Below, one piece after another: positions 7,309-14,277 of a DNA stretch of 43,021 bases. The translations under genes were made by a program, and so were the position numbers. The DNA is from Planctomycetota bacterium. GTDB taxonomy: Bacteria > Planctomycetota > UBA1135 > GCA-002686595. Location of the stretch: the NCBI GenBank assembly GCA_030746555.1, contig JASLMK010000061.1, forward strand, positions 1 through 43,021. The letters run 5' to 3'. The notes beneath the pieces were generated by a model, which was not told where the DNA came from, made no database searches, and saw only the letters and a program-made list of their open reading frames with translations. Position 1 is the first letter of the stretch. Every line of letters begins with the position of its first letter.

Positions 7309-7740
7309 TCAGAGGGTCGTTACGGCAACGGGCTGCTGGGCGGTGTGAGGGTGATCGGCACCCGGATAGACCTTGAGGTGCGAGAGCATGGTGCGGCCGA
7401 GCTTGTTCTTGGGGAGCATGCGTCGCACGGCCAGGGTCACCATGTCGTTGGGGCGCACCTCGCGGACGAGCTCCGCGCTGCGCACGTGCCGGCCGCCGGG
7501 GTAGCCCGAGTAGGACTGGTACTCCTTGTCCGAGCTCTTCTTCCCGGTCAGGACCGCCCCGGCGGAGTTGATGACGACCACGTGGGTCGCGCCGTGCTCG
7601 CTGGGCGTGTACGTCGGACGGTCCTTGCCGATCAGGCGCGTGGCGATGGCGCTCGCCATGCGTCCGAGGGGGAAGTCCTTGGCGTCGAACAGGAACCAGC
7701 GGTCCTCGACGTCGGAGGCCTTGACGTGGGTCGTGCGCAT
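7309..7740 (-). CDS. rplM: 50S ribosomal protein L13
   Basis: A 143-aa L13 protein, an early-assembling component of the large ribosomal subunit. Recognisable elements are WFLFDAKDFPLGRMAS, DRPTYTPSEHGATHVVVIN, GKKSSDKEYQSYSGYPGG and AVRRMLPKNKLGRTML. The start ATG at 7740 matches the family's N-terminus. It leads the rplM-rpsI pair. Upstream lie about 175 bases without a gene that contain a candidate promoter element and a terminator hairpin for the preceding gene; a leader of this length could hold feedback control, but I see no specific structure to prove it. Confidence 0.97.
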   Translation of the reverse strand: MRTTHVKASDVEDRWFLFDAKDFPLGRMASAIATRLIGKDRPTYTPSEHGATHVVVINSAGAVLTGKKSSDKEYQSYSGYPGGRHVRSAELVREVRPNDMVTLAVRRMLPKNKLGRTMLSHLKVYPGADHPHTAQQPVAVTTL

Positions 7741-7890
7741 GAAACGGGAGGTCAGTGGGGATCGGATCGGGCGGAGGCCGGGCGCGTGGGACACGGCTCC
7801 CGCAACGCTCCCGTCGGGGGCTCGGGGGCCCGGGGCGGGGTGGCTCGGGAGAGGACCGGAACGGACCGTGCTGCCCGAACAGGGCCAAAG

Positions 7891-7898
7891 AGGGTAGC
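7891..7898 (-). promoter_or_regulatory. Candidate -10 element (GCTACCCT) for rplM-rpsI
   Basis: On the minus strand GCTACCCT lies about 150 bases before the rplM ATG and directly after a terminator-like hairpin. The identical GCTACCCT occurs just before the gene at 30389. I see no good -35 box. Confidence 0.35.
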
Positions 7899-7914
7899 GG
7901 CCCCTCCCGGGGCC
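7899..7914 (-). terminator. Terminator-like hairpin GGCCCC-GGGA-GGGGCC
   Basis: A perfect six-pair GC stem with a four-base loop, one base after the stop of the unknown membrane-protein gene. CTCTTT follows a few bases later. It would separate that gene's transcript from rplM-rpsI. Confidence 0.5.
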
Positions 7915-7915
7915 A

Positions 7916-8908
7916 TCAACGCCTTTCGCCGAAAGAGGGCCCCTCGATCCAGCGCACCCAGCGGGGGGTGCCGGCCGCCCCCGCCTCCGCTCGGCCCACG
8001 GTGATGCCGACCCCCTGGGGAAGGACCGAGACCAGCCACCCCGGCGGTTCCCCGCCACCCTCGACCGCGGCGGGCAGGGCCTCGTCGTGGCCCCAGGGCC
8101 CGTGCGCGCTCCACCGGCCGGCTCCGTCCCGCCGCCAGACCGAGGCCAGGTCCGCCAACTCGTTGCGCTCGGGGTCCAAGCGCCCCAGTCTCCCCGCCTC
8201 CGCCAGCGAGTAGAGGGCCAGGCCCTCCCCCTCCAGAGCCCAGTGCGGGCCGCCGTCCAGGGTGACCTCCAGGCGTCGCTTCGCAGAGGCGGGGATCGAC
8301 TCGCACCAGCCGGGGCGGTCGGGCGACAGCTCCAGGGTGCCGACGGCCCCGCGCACCACGAGCCAGCGTCCGCTGGCGCCGTCGCCCTCGAGGACCTCCA
8401 CCGCCGAGGGCTGGGGCGGCCGCTGGGGCAGGACGAAGCAGGCGAGCGCCCCCGCGAGCCCCAGGGCGAGGGCCGCCGGAGTCCTGCGCCAGGCGGCCAG
8501 GATGAGCACCGCGACGGCGCACAGCAGTGCCAGGTGCGCGGCCCCGGGACCGGGAAGCCGTGCGGCCACCGGGGGCAGGGTCCGTCGCCGCAGGCCGGCG
8601 GGCAGGGCATCCCACTCCGGCGCCGCCGCGATCGCCGGGGTGAGGACCGCGTCACCGGCTCCGTCGGCCGGCGAGAGGAGCGGCGCACCGGGGGCGGCCC
8701 CCCTCGGAGCGTCCCCTGCGACGATGGGGACGACCAGGGTGCACACCTCGCCCGGGCCGACCTCGCCCACGACCGACGTCCGCCAGCCGCTCCCCTCGAG
8801 CACGACCGCGCCCAGGGGCCCCTCCAGGCGCAGCTCGTGCACGCCGTAGCCGTCCTGGGGCGCGCCCCAGGCCAAGGCGACAACGCACGCCAGCGCGGCC
8901 GGACTCAT
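7916..8908 (-). CDS. Exported or membrane protein of unknown function
   Basis: A 330-aa protein. I chose the ATG at 8908 because it overlaps the previous gene's stop (ATGA) and begins a short signal-like segment (MSPAALACVVALAWG). Residues about 115-160 contain two adjacent hydrophobic stretches (AAHLALLCAVAVLILAAW and ALALGLAGALACFVLP). The rest is hydrophilic with beta-like alternation and many Trp (VRGAVGTLELSPDRPGWCE, WRRDGAGRWSAHGPWGH). The layout suggests two extracytoplasmic parts flanking a membrane hairpin. I recognise no family. It is translationally coupled to the membrane protein upstream and sits in the same group as the FtsQ-like gene, so a cell-envelope role is possible. Confidence 0.7.
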   Translation of the reverse strand: MSPAALACVVALAWGAPQDGYGVHELRLEGPLGAVVLEGSGWRTSVVGEVGPGEVCTLVVPIVAGDAPRGAAPGAPLLSPADGAGDAVLTPAIAAAPEWDALPAGLRRRTLPPVAARLPGPGAAHLALLCAVAVLILAAWRRTPAALALGLAGALACFVLPQRPPQPSAVEVLEGDGASGRWLVVRGAVGTLELSPDRPGWCESIPASAKRRLEVTLDGGPHWALEGEGLALYSLAEAGRLGRLDPERNELADLASVWRRDGAGRWSAHGPWGHDEALPAAVEGGGEPPGWLVSVLPQGVGITVGRAEAGAAGTPRWVRWIEGPSFGERR

Positions 8909-9525
8909 CGCTCGCCCCCCCCGCTCGAACAGCGACGCCCGTCGATCCTCCCCGCCGCCCACAAGATCGCCCCCGAGGCCGCGACCCCCAGCCAGGGCGC
9001 GGGCGCGGGTTCGACCGACAGGCGCTCGAAGGCCCAGCCGAGGGGGCCGTGCCGCGCCAGCCAGGCGACGGGAGCGAAGGGCTCGCCGGAACCGGGAGCC
9101 GCCCACGACAGAGCCGCGTACAGGCCGAGGCCCCCGGGACCCAGGATTGCCCACGACAGGGCGTACAGACCGCGCCCCCCGCCGCGGGCCGCGGCGTGGC
9201 GAGCCTCTCCGAGGACCGCGAAGAGGAGCGCGGCGACGACCGAGGTGACCCACAGGATGCGGGGATCGTGCCCTGCCTGCAGGTCGAGGCGGGCCGCCAG
9301 GGCCGCCGGCGCCAGGGCCAGGCCCAGGGCGCGCGGCCAGGCGCGGGCGGCGCCGGCCGCACGGCCCGCGGGGTCGGGAGCGGCGGGGAACCCGACGAGG
9401 GCCAGCCAGACCGCCGCCGCCAGGGCCAGGCGCGAGGCGTCCCCCAAGGACTCGCGCGCCGCGCCCCAGGCCGCGCAGGGCGCCACGGACAGGACCCAGG
9501 CAAGGGCCGCTTCGCTGCGGCTCAC
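8905..9525 (-). CDS. Multi-pass membrane protein of unknown function
   Basis: A 206-aa Ala/Leu-rich protein with about five hydrophobic segments (ALAWVLSVAPCAAWGA, RLALAAAVWLALVGFP, ALGLALAPAALAA, ILWVTSVVAALLFAVL, YALSWAILGPGGLGLYAAL). It starts at GTG 9525 with no clear ribosome site and no better alternative in frame. The stop overlaps the next gene's ATG by four bases. I recognise no family. Its place between the FtsQ-like gene and another membrane protein suggests they are made together. Confidence 0.65.
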   Translation of the reverse strand: MSRSEAALAWVLSVAPCAAWGAARESLGDASRLALAAAVWLALVGFPAAPDPAGRAAGAARAWPRALGLALAPAALAARLDLQAGHDPRILWVTSVVAALLFAVLGEARHAAARGGGRGLYALSWAILGPGGLGLYAALSWAAPGSGEPFAPVAWLARHGPLGWAFERLSVEPAPAPWLGVAASGAILWAAGRIDGRRCSSGGGER

Positions 9526-9580
9526 CGGCGCGGTCCCCGCTGGCGCCGCCGCTGATGGACGATTCCCGCCGCCATGCCCC

Positions 9581-10489
9581 TCAACCCGCGCCGTCGCGGT
9601 AGCGGATTCGGCCGCGGTCCCAGCGCACGTCCAAGAGGTCCCAGTCGGCGCCCTCGCCCAGGGCGCCGATGGCGCGCCGCAGGTGCCCCCACTTGCGGCC
9701 CTCGGGGAGCTCGCCGGGGAGCCCCTGGCGTGGCGTGCGGCCGAAGAACACCAGGCGCCGGTCCTCGAGGAACAGGCGCGTCCCCGGCTCGTCGATCGAG
9801 GCCGCGCGTGCCAGCTCCGCGTCGATCAGTACCGGCCCGAGGAAGCGGGACTCCTCGCGGGTGAGGTGCGCTCCCAGGGAGACGGCCACCGAGAGGGCGT
9901 CGAGGTGTCGCTCCTCGACCAGGGAATCCCCCGGCCGCAGGTCGTAGAGGGCGCCGTCGTTGGGGCCGACCACCGGCAGGAAGCCGGCGGCGGACTCCGG
10001 CGGCGTGGGCCACAGACCCGGCAGCACGATGCCGTCGGCGGCCACCACTCGGAAGCGCCCGTCACGGGTGCGTACGCTCGCGGCGGGCCGGCGCAGCTCG
10101 ACCTCGAACGCCAGTCCGTCCGGCCACAGGACGCGTTCGCCGACGACCGCGCGCACGAAGGGGGCTGCCTCGATCCGCTCCGCCAAGGCGCGGCGCGCCT
10201 CCCTGTCGAGGCTGGAGATCGGGCCGTACTCGGCCAGGCGCGCAGCCAACCAGGCGCTCCAGCCCTCGGGTACCCAGTCCCCCCCCAGCTCACCGCCGAC
10301 CTCGATGGCGACCCGGCGCGTGTCGACCCGCGCGGACTCGCTGGCGAGGAAGTGCCCGAACAACTCCCTGCCCGCTAGGGCGACGAGGGCGCCGCCGAGG
10401 AGCAGGGTGACCCACACGGGCACGCGGCCCTGTCGGCGCCGCCGGGTGCCGGTGCGCCGCGGCGCTCGAGTCCCCCCGCGGGGCCTCAC
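9581..10489 (-). CDS. FtsQ/DivIB-like protein with POTRA domain
   Basis: A 302-aa bitopic membrane protein. The arginine-rich cytoplasmic tail (residues 1-24, RRTGTRRRRQGR) is followed by one membrane helix (about 25-45, VPVWVTLLLGGALVALAG). Next come a POTRA-like region (about 85-135, IEAAPFVRAVVGERVLWPDGLAFEVELRRP) and a beta domain (FRVVAADGIVLPG). This order matches FtsQ/DivIB, which in other bacteria links the division proteins FtsB and FtsL to the septal wall machinery. The WPDGLAFEVELRRPAAS segment is the strongest sign. It starts at GTG 10489, seven bases after the stop of the small upstream gene. Many planctomycetes lack FtsZ, so its role here is unclear. Confidence 0.7.
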   Translation of the reverse strand: MRPRGGTRAPRRTGTRRRRQGRVPVWVTLLLGGALVALAGRELFGHFLASESARVDTRRVAIEVGGELGGDWVPEGWSAWLAARLAEYGPISSLDREARRALAERIEAAPFVRAVVGERVLWPDGLAFEVELRRPAASVRTRDGRFRVVAADGIVLPGLWPTPPESAAGFLPVVGPNDGALYDLRPGDSLVEERHLDALSVAVSLGAHLTREESRFLGPVLIDAELARAASIDEPGTRLFLEDRRLVFFGRTPRQGLPGELPEGRKWGHLRRAIGALGEGADWDLLDVRWDRGRIRYRDGAG

Positions 10490-10496
10490 GGCAGGC

Positions 10497-10751
10497 TCAG
10501 TTGCTCGCGGGGACGACCCGTCGCTCGGCGGCGGCGGCCTTGATCCCCGCGGTCGAGCCCGCGCCCCGCGCGGCCTGCTCGATGAACAGGTCGAGGGTGA
10601 CCTGGATCTCCTCGACCTCCTCGCGCGAGAGGGTGATCGCCTTGGCCGAGGCCTGGCTGTGGAGCTCGTGCCCCAACAGGCGCGAGACCAGCTTCAGGGT
10701 CGCCAGGCTGCGGTCTTGGGTCGAGGTGCGGTTCGTGGTCGGCTTGTCCAA
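10497..10751 (-). CDS. Small helical protein of unknown function
   Basis: An 84-aa protein from TTG 10751. I chose this start because GGAGG lies eight bases upstream, whereas the longer frame to 10832 has no such site. The sequence is charged and helical (SLATLKLVSRLLGHELHSQA, LSREEVEEIQVTLDLFIEQA), with a polar N-terminus rich in Thr/Asn and an Ala-rich C-terminus. I recognise no family; it could be a small regulator or adaptor. It leads the FtsQ-like operon and is divergent from the Ski2-like helicase gene, with about 100 bases between the two starts. Confidence 0.65.
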   Translation of the reverse strand: MDKPTTNRTSTQDRSLATLKLVSRLLGHELHSQASAKAITLSREEVEEIQVTLDLFIEQAARGAGSTAGIKAAAAERRVVPASN

Positions 10752-10837
10752 GGTGGCGTCCTCCCTCTCGGTGTGCGCTCGCGTCTCGAAAACGGTTCGG
10801 TTCGGGCGCCGGCTTCGGTTGGGGCCGGCCAACTGCT

Positions 10838-10843
10838 TAGATA
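10838..10843 (+). promoter_or_regulatory. Candidate -10 element (TAGATA) for a leaderless helicase transcript
   Basis: TAGATA ends five bases before the helicase ATG at 10849. This is the spacing expected if transcription starts at the start codon, and no Shine-Dalgarno sequence is present. Confidence 0.35.
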
Positions 10844-10848
10844 CCCGG

Positions 10849-12972
10849 ATGGGGAGGGGGTCTCAAGCACACACCCGCGGTTCCGGCGCGGGAGGCGACG
10901 CCGACGGGGACGCTCACCGGACCGGCCCGCGGGTCTGGAAGGGCCTGACCCTCTCTCCCTTCCAGCGACGGGCCGTCGAGGCCGTCCGCGGGGGGCGGGA
11001 CGTCCTGGTGAGCGCTCCCACGGGCGCCGGCAAGACCCTGGTCGCCGAGGTCGCCATCGCCGACGCCGTGGCCGCCGGGCGACGCTGCATCTACACGGCT
11101 CCCATCAAGGCCCTCTCGAACCAGAAGTACCGCGACTTCCGCGACGATCCGGAGATCGACGTGGGGCTGATGACCGGCGACGTCACGCTCGACGGCGGCG
11201 CCCAGGTCCTGGTGATGACGACCGAGATCCTGCGCAACGCGATGTTCGAGAGCCCGCGCACCCTCGACGACGTCGAGTTCGTGATCTTCGACGAAGTGCA
11301 CTTCATGGACGACCACGAGCGTGGGACGGTCTGGGAGGAAAGCCTGATCTTCGCCCCGCCCTCGGTGCGCTTCATCTGCCTCTCGGCCACGATCTCCAAC
11401 CTCACCGAGCTCGGGGAGTGGATCGGCGAGATCCGCCCGCGCCCGATCGAGATCGTCAGCTCGACCCACCGGCCCGTGCCCCTCGAGTTCCGACTCTTCA
11501 CCGCCGACAGCGGAGCCTTCGAGCCCCGGCGCATCGAGCGCGTGCGCAAGCGCGAGGCCGCGGCCGAGCGGTCCGCCGGAGCGCGCGGGGGACGCCGTCG
11601 CGGGCGCGGCGGGCGCGGCGGGCGCGGCGGCGGTCGCGGGCGTGGCGGACGAGGCCCGCGGGACCTCGCCGATCGCCTGCCCCCCGACCCCGCGCCCCTC
11701 TTCGACGACCTGGAGGCGCAGGGGCTCCTGCCGGCCCTCGTGTTCTCCTTCAGCCGCAAGGAGTGCGAGCGCCTCGCCCGCGCGAACCTGCACCGCGACC
11801 TGCTCGACGCCGCCGGGCGCGAGCGCATGGATGCCCTGCAGGCCGAACTGATCGAGCTCTTCGAGCTGGGCGAGGGCGCCGAGGTCGGCGAGGTCTTCTC
11901 GATGGCGCGCCGCGGCGTCGGCGTACACCACGCGGGGATGCTCCCGGTCCACAAGGAGCTCGTCGAGCGCATGTTCACCTCGGGTCTGCTGCGCATGCTC
12001 TTCACGACCGAGACCTTCGCCCTGGGGATCAACATGCCCGCGCGCACGGTCGTGTTCCGCTCACTGGAGAAGTTCGACGGCCGCGACTTCGACTACATGC
12101 GCACGCGCGACTTCCTGCAGATGGCCGGTCGGGCCGGCCGCCAGGGGATCGACGATGCCGGCCTGGTCTACAGCATGCTGAGCAAGAAGGACCTGCGGGA
12201 GGCGCCGGTGGCGCGCCTGCACGACGGTCGCCCCGAGCCGGTCGAGAGCCGCTTCCGCCTCTCCTACTCGAGCCTCCTGCACCTGGTCGAGCGCCTCGGC
12301 CGCGAGCGGCTGCACGAGGCCTGGGAGAAGTCGTTCAACGCCTTCCAGCACCGCGGGAGCTCGCAACGCGAGCGCGACAAGAACCGCCGCCGCCAGGCCC
12401 GTCGGCTCGACGCCCACCTCGCCTTCCTCGAGGACCTCGGCTACCTCGAGGGTTCCCGCGTGCGCGCCCGCGGGCGCCTGGCGCGCCACATCAACGGCTT
12501 CGAGCTGCCCCTGACCGAGCTCCTCTACGACGGAGCCCTCGAGGACCTGCCGCCGCGCTCCTTGGCGACGGTCTTCTGCGGCCTGATCCACGAGGAGCGC
12601 CGGCGAGGCGAGCCGGTCTACGTCCCCGCGCGCCTGGAGGGCCGCGTGCGGCGGCGGGTCGACGGCGTCGTGCGCGCCCTCGCCGGCCGCGCCACGCGCT
12701 TCCCCGGCACGACGCCCATCCGCCTGTGCCAGTGGGGCCTGACGGGCGCGGTGCTGGACTGGACCGACGGGCGCCCGTTCGACGAGCTCGAGCCCGCCAG
12801 CGACGTGAGCCCCGGCGACCTCTGCCGCACCCTGCGCATGGCGGTCCAGCTGATGCGCCAGGCGCGGCGCGCGATCGATCCGGCCTGGGACCTCGCCGGC
12901 CGCCTCGACGAGGCCGTCGAGGCCGTCGCCCGCGACGAGGTCGACGCCCGACGCCAGCTGGAGCTGGGGTGA
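10849..12972 (+). CDS. Ski2-like DExH-box RNA helicase
   Basis: A 707-aa ATP-dependent helicase of the Ski2/Mtr4 group, which unwinds RNA, often to feed exonucleases. It shows Walker A APTGAGKT (56-63), the Ib-like TAPIKALSNQKYRDF, DEVH (about 148-151), the SAT motif LSATISN, the Ski2 signature SSTHRPVPLEF, motif V FALGINMPARTVVF and motif VI QMAGRAGRQG. Between the two RecA domains (about residues 245-272) is an Arg/Gly-rich RGG-box insert (RGRGGRGGRGGGRGRGGRG), likely RNA binding. The start is ATG 10849; the frame is open further upstream but that part overlaps the divergent gene. It ends before a hairpin at 12992. Confidence 0.88.
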   Translation: MGRGSQAHTRGSGAGGDADGDAHRTGPRVWKGLTLSPFQRRAVEAVRGGRDVLVSAPTGAGKTLVAEVAIADAVAAGRRCIYTAPIKALSNQKYRDFRDDPEIDVGLMTGDVTLDGGAQVLVMTTEILRNAMFESPRTLDDVEFVIFDEVHFMDDHERGTVWEESLIFAPPSVRFICLSATISNLTELGEWIGEIRPRPIEIVSSTHRPVPLEFRLFTADSGAFEPRRIERVRKREAAAERSAGARGGRRRGRGGRGGRGGGRGRGGRGPRDLADRLPPDPAPLFDDLEAQGLLPALVFSFSRKECERLARANLHRDLLDAAGRERMDALQAELIELFELGEGAEVGEVFSMARRGVGVHHAGMLPVHKELVERMFTSGLLRMLFTTETFALGINMPARTVVFRSLEKFDGRDFDYMRTRDFLQMAGRAGRQGIDDAGLVYSMLSKKDLREAPVARLHDGRPEPVESRFRLSYSSLLHLVERLGRERLHEAWEKSFNAFQHRGSSQRERDKNRRRQARRLDAHLAFLEDLGYLEGSRVRARGRLARHINGFELPLTELLYDGALEDLPPRSLATVFCGLIHEERRRGEPVYVPARLEGRVRRRVDGVVRALAGRATRFPGTTPIRLCQWGLTGAVLDWTDGRPFDELEPASDVSPGDLCRTLRMAVQLMRQARRAIDPAWDLAGRLDEAVEAVARDEVDARRQLELG

Positions 12973-12991
12973 GCGGGCGGACGTGAAGGGG

Positions 12992-13007
12992 GGCCCTTCC
13001 CGGGGCC
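12992..13007 (+). terminator. Candidate terminator after the helicase gene
   Basis: GGCCC and GGGCC pair around a six-base loop about 20 bases after the helicase stop. Then AAAACC and a second GGGGCC lead into CCTTTGT. An alternative fold pairs the two GGCC copies just before TTTGT. Confidence 0.35.
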
Positions 13008-13366
13008 AAAACCGGGGCCTTTGTCCGTTGCCGGGCCCGCGAAGGGCGCTAGGCAGAGGGTGAGAAGGGAATCCAGGGCTGGACTGTCCCGCCGCGGGCT
13101 GCGAGACTTGATGCTTCAAGGTGCGGCGGCGGGGAGTCGCAAACCGGGATTCCCCGGCGAATGAGACCCCAGAGGAGCCGCTGAACGTGGTTTCCTGGGA
13201 TCCAGCCCACAGGCGAGCCAAGAGACCCAGCCAGACGAGAACACGCCCGATCACGGCGGCCCGGCGGATCCAGTCCACCGAGCACGCAGCGAACGGCGGA
13301 GCGCGGAGCACCTTCTGCGTCCCACCGTTCGAGACCGCAACTGCCCCCCATCCCCACGCCCCCTCC
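13008..13366. other. Gene-free stretch with several small hairpins
   Basis: No convincing coding frame fills this 359-base stretch between the helicase and the hydrolase gene. It holds short inverted repeats: TCCA/TGGA (13072-13083), CTTGA-TGCT-TCAAG (13107-13120) and CCGGG-ATTC-CCCGG near 13143-13156. A GCTAGGCA element at about 13048-13055 resembles the candidate -10 boxes elsewhere in the window. It could be a long structured 5' leader or a small RNA; nothing matches an RNA family I know. Confidence 0.3.
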
Positions 13367-14152
13367 ATGACGCGAGTCCTGCCCGCCGCCCTGCTCGCCG
13401 CCTGCGCGCTCGCCCCGGCCTCGGCCGGCGTGGTGACGTCGACCCCGCTCCGCGCCGAGAGCGCTCCCGAGCAGGTCCACATCACGACCCACGACAAGCA
13501 GACCCTCGCGGCGGACCTCTACCTGCCGCGCAAGAAGACGCGTGTGCCCGCGGTCCTGCTCGTGCACGACGCCGGCGGCCAGCGCTCCGAGCTCGTGCGC
13601 CTCGCGGAGTCCCTGCAGAAGCGCGGCCTCGCCGCGCTGACGCTCGACCTGCGCGGCCACGGGGAGAGCAAGAGCGAGGTCTACGATTGGGAGGAGCTGG
13701 ACGAGCACGGCCGCCGGAGCGCCTGGGCCTTCACCCTGCGCGACCTGGAGGCGGCCGCCGCCTTCCTGCGCGGGCGCAAGGAGGTCCACACCTCCAACCT
13801 GAGCGTGATCGGCGTGCGCGCCGGAGCCGCCCTCGCCATGCGCTACACCGTCGGCGACGACAACGTGCGCGCCGTGGTGCTCATCGATCCCGAGGGCAAG
13901 CGCCTGGGGTTCAGTCTGGCCCAGGACGTGAAGGAGCTGGCAGGGCTGCCGACCCTGGTGGTGGCGCCCAAGGGCGAGACGACCATCACCGAGCGCCTGA
14001 TCGAAGTCGGCCACGAGGCCAACGACGGCGAGGAGTACATCGTGCGCGTCAACCTCAAGTCCGAGCGCGCCGGAGCCCTCTCCGACAAGCGCCTGGCGAC
14101 GGAAGTCGTCGGCTACCTGCGCGAGCAGGTGCTGCCCCGTCGGGGCCGCTAG
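13367..14152 (+). CDS. Exported alpha/beta-hydrolase-fold protein lacking the nucleophile
   Basis: A 261-aa protein starting at ATG 13367 with a signal peptide (MTRVLPAALLAACALAPASAG). The alpha/beta-hydrolase fold is clear from VPAVLLVHDAGGQRSEL, GLAALTLDLRGHGES and the segment LSVIGVRAGAALAMRY. The last of these is the nucleophile elbow, normally G-x-S-x-G, but here it reads GVRAG, with Arg where the catalytic Ser should be. The acid and His positions near LPTLVVAPKGETTITE are not convincing either. It is therefore probably a non-catalytic exported protein, perhaps binding a ligand. The leader before the ATG is C-rich and has no Shine-Dalgarno sequence. Confidence 0.75.
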   Translation: MTRVLPAALLAACALAPASAGVVTSTPLRAESAPEQVHITTHDKQTLAADLYLPRKKTRVPAVLLVHDAGGQRSELVRLAESLQKRGLAALTLDLRGHGESKSEVYDWEELDEHGRRSAWAFTLRDLEAAAAFLRGRKEVHTSNLSVIGVRAGAALAMRYTVGDDNVRAVVLIDPEGKRLGFSLAQDVKELAGLPTLVVAPKGETTITERLIEVGHEANDGEEYIVRVNLKSERAGALSDKRLATEVVGYLREQVLPRRGR

Positions 14153-14277
14153 GCGTTCGGTCCGGGCGCCGGGAGCGCGGCGCGCGGGGTGCCGAGTTCC
14201 GACGAGGAGCTCGCGTGCGGACTTGAACCGCCACCGCCAGGCGCTTCAATCGGTCCCGACCCCAGAGGTCGCGATCC

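Noticed and set aside
13043..13340. A short minus-strand membrane peptide (VIGRVLVWLGLLARLW).
   Set aside because: It has no start with a ribosome site, the frame runs through the antisense of two real genes, and the surrounding residues are not protein-like.
14217..14231. On the minus strand GCGGTTCAAGTCCGC looks like a tRNA or tmRNA T-arm.
   Set aside because: No matching acceptor stem, D-arm or anticodon arm can be built around it, and no CCA end follows. The upstream part on that strand lies within the RecQ gene.
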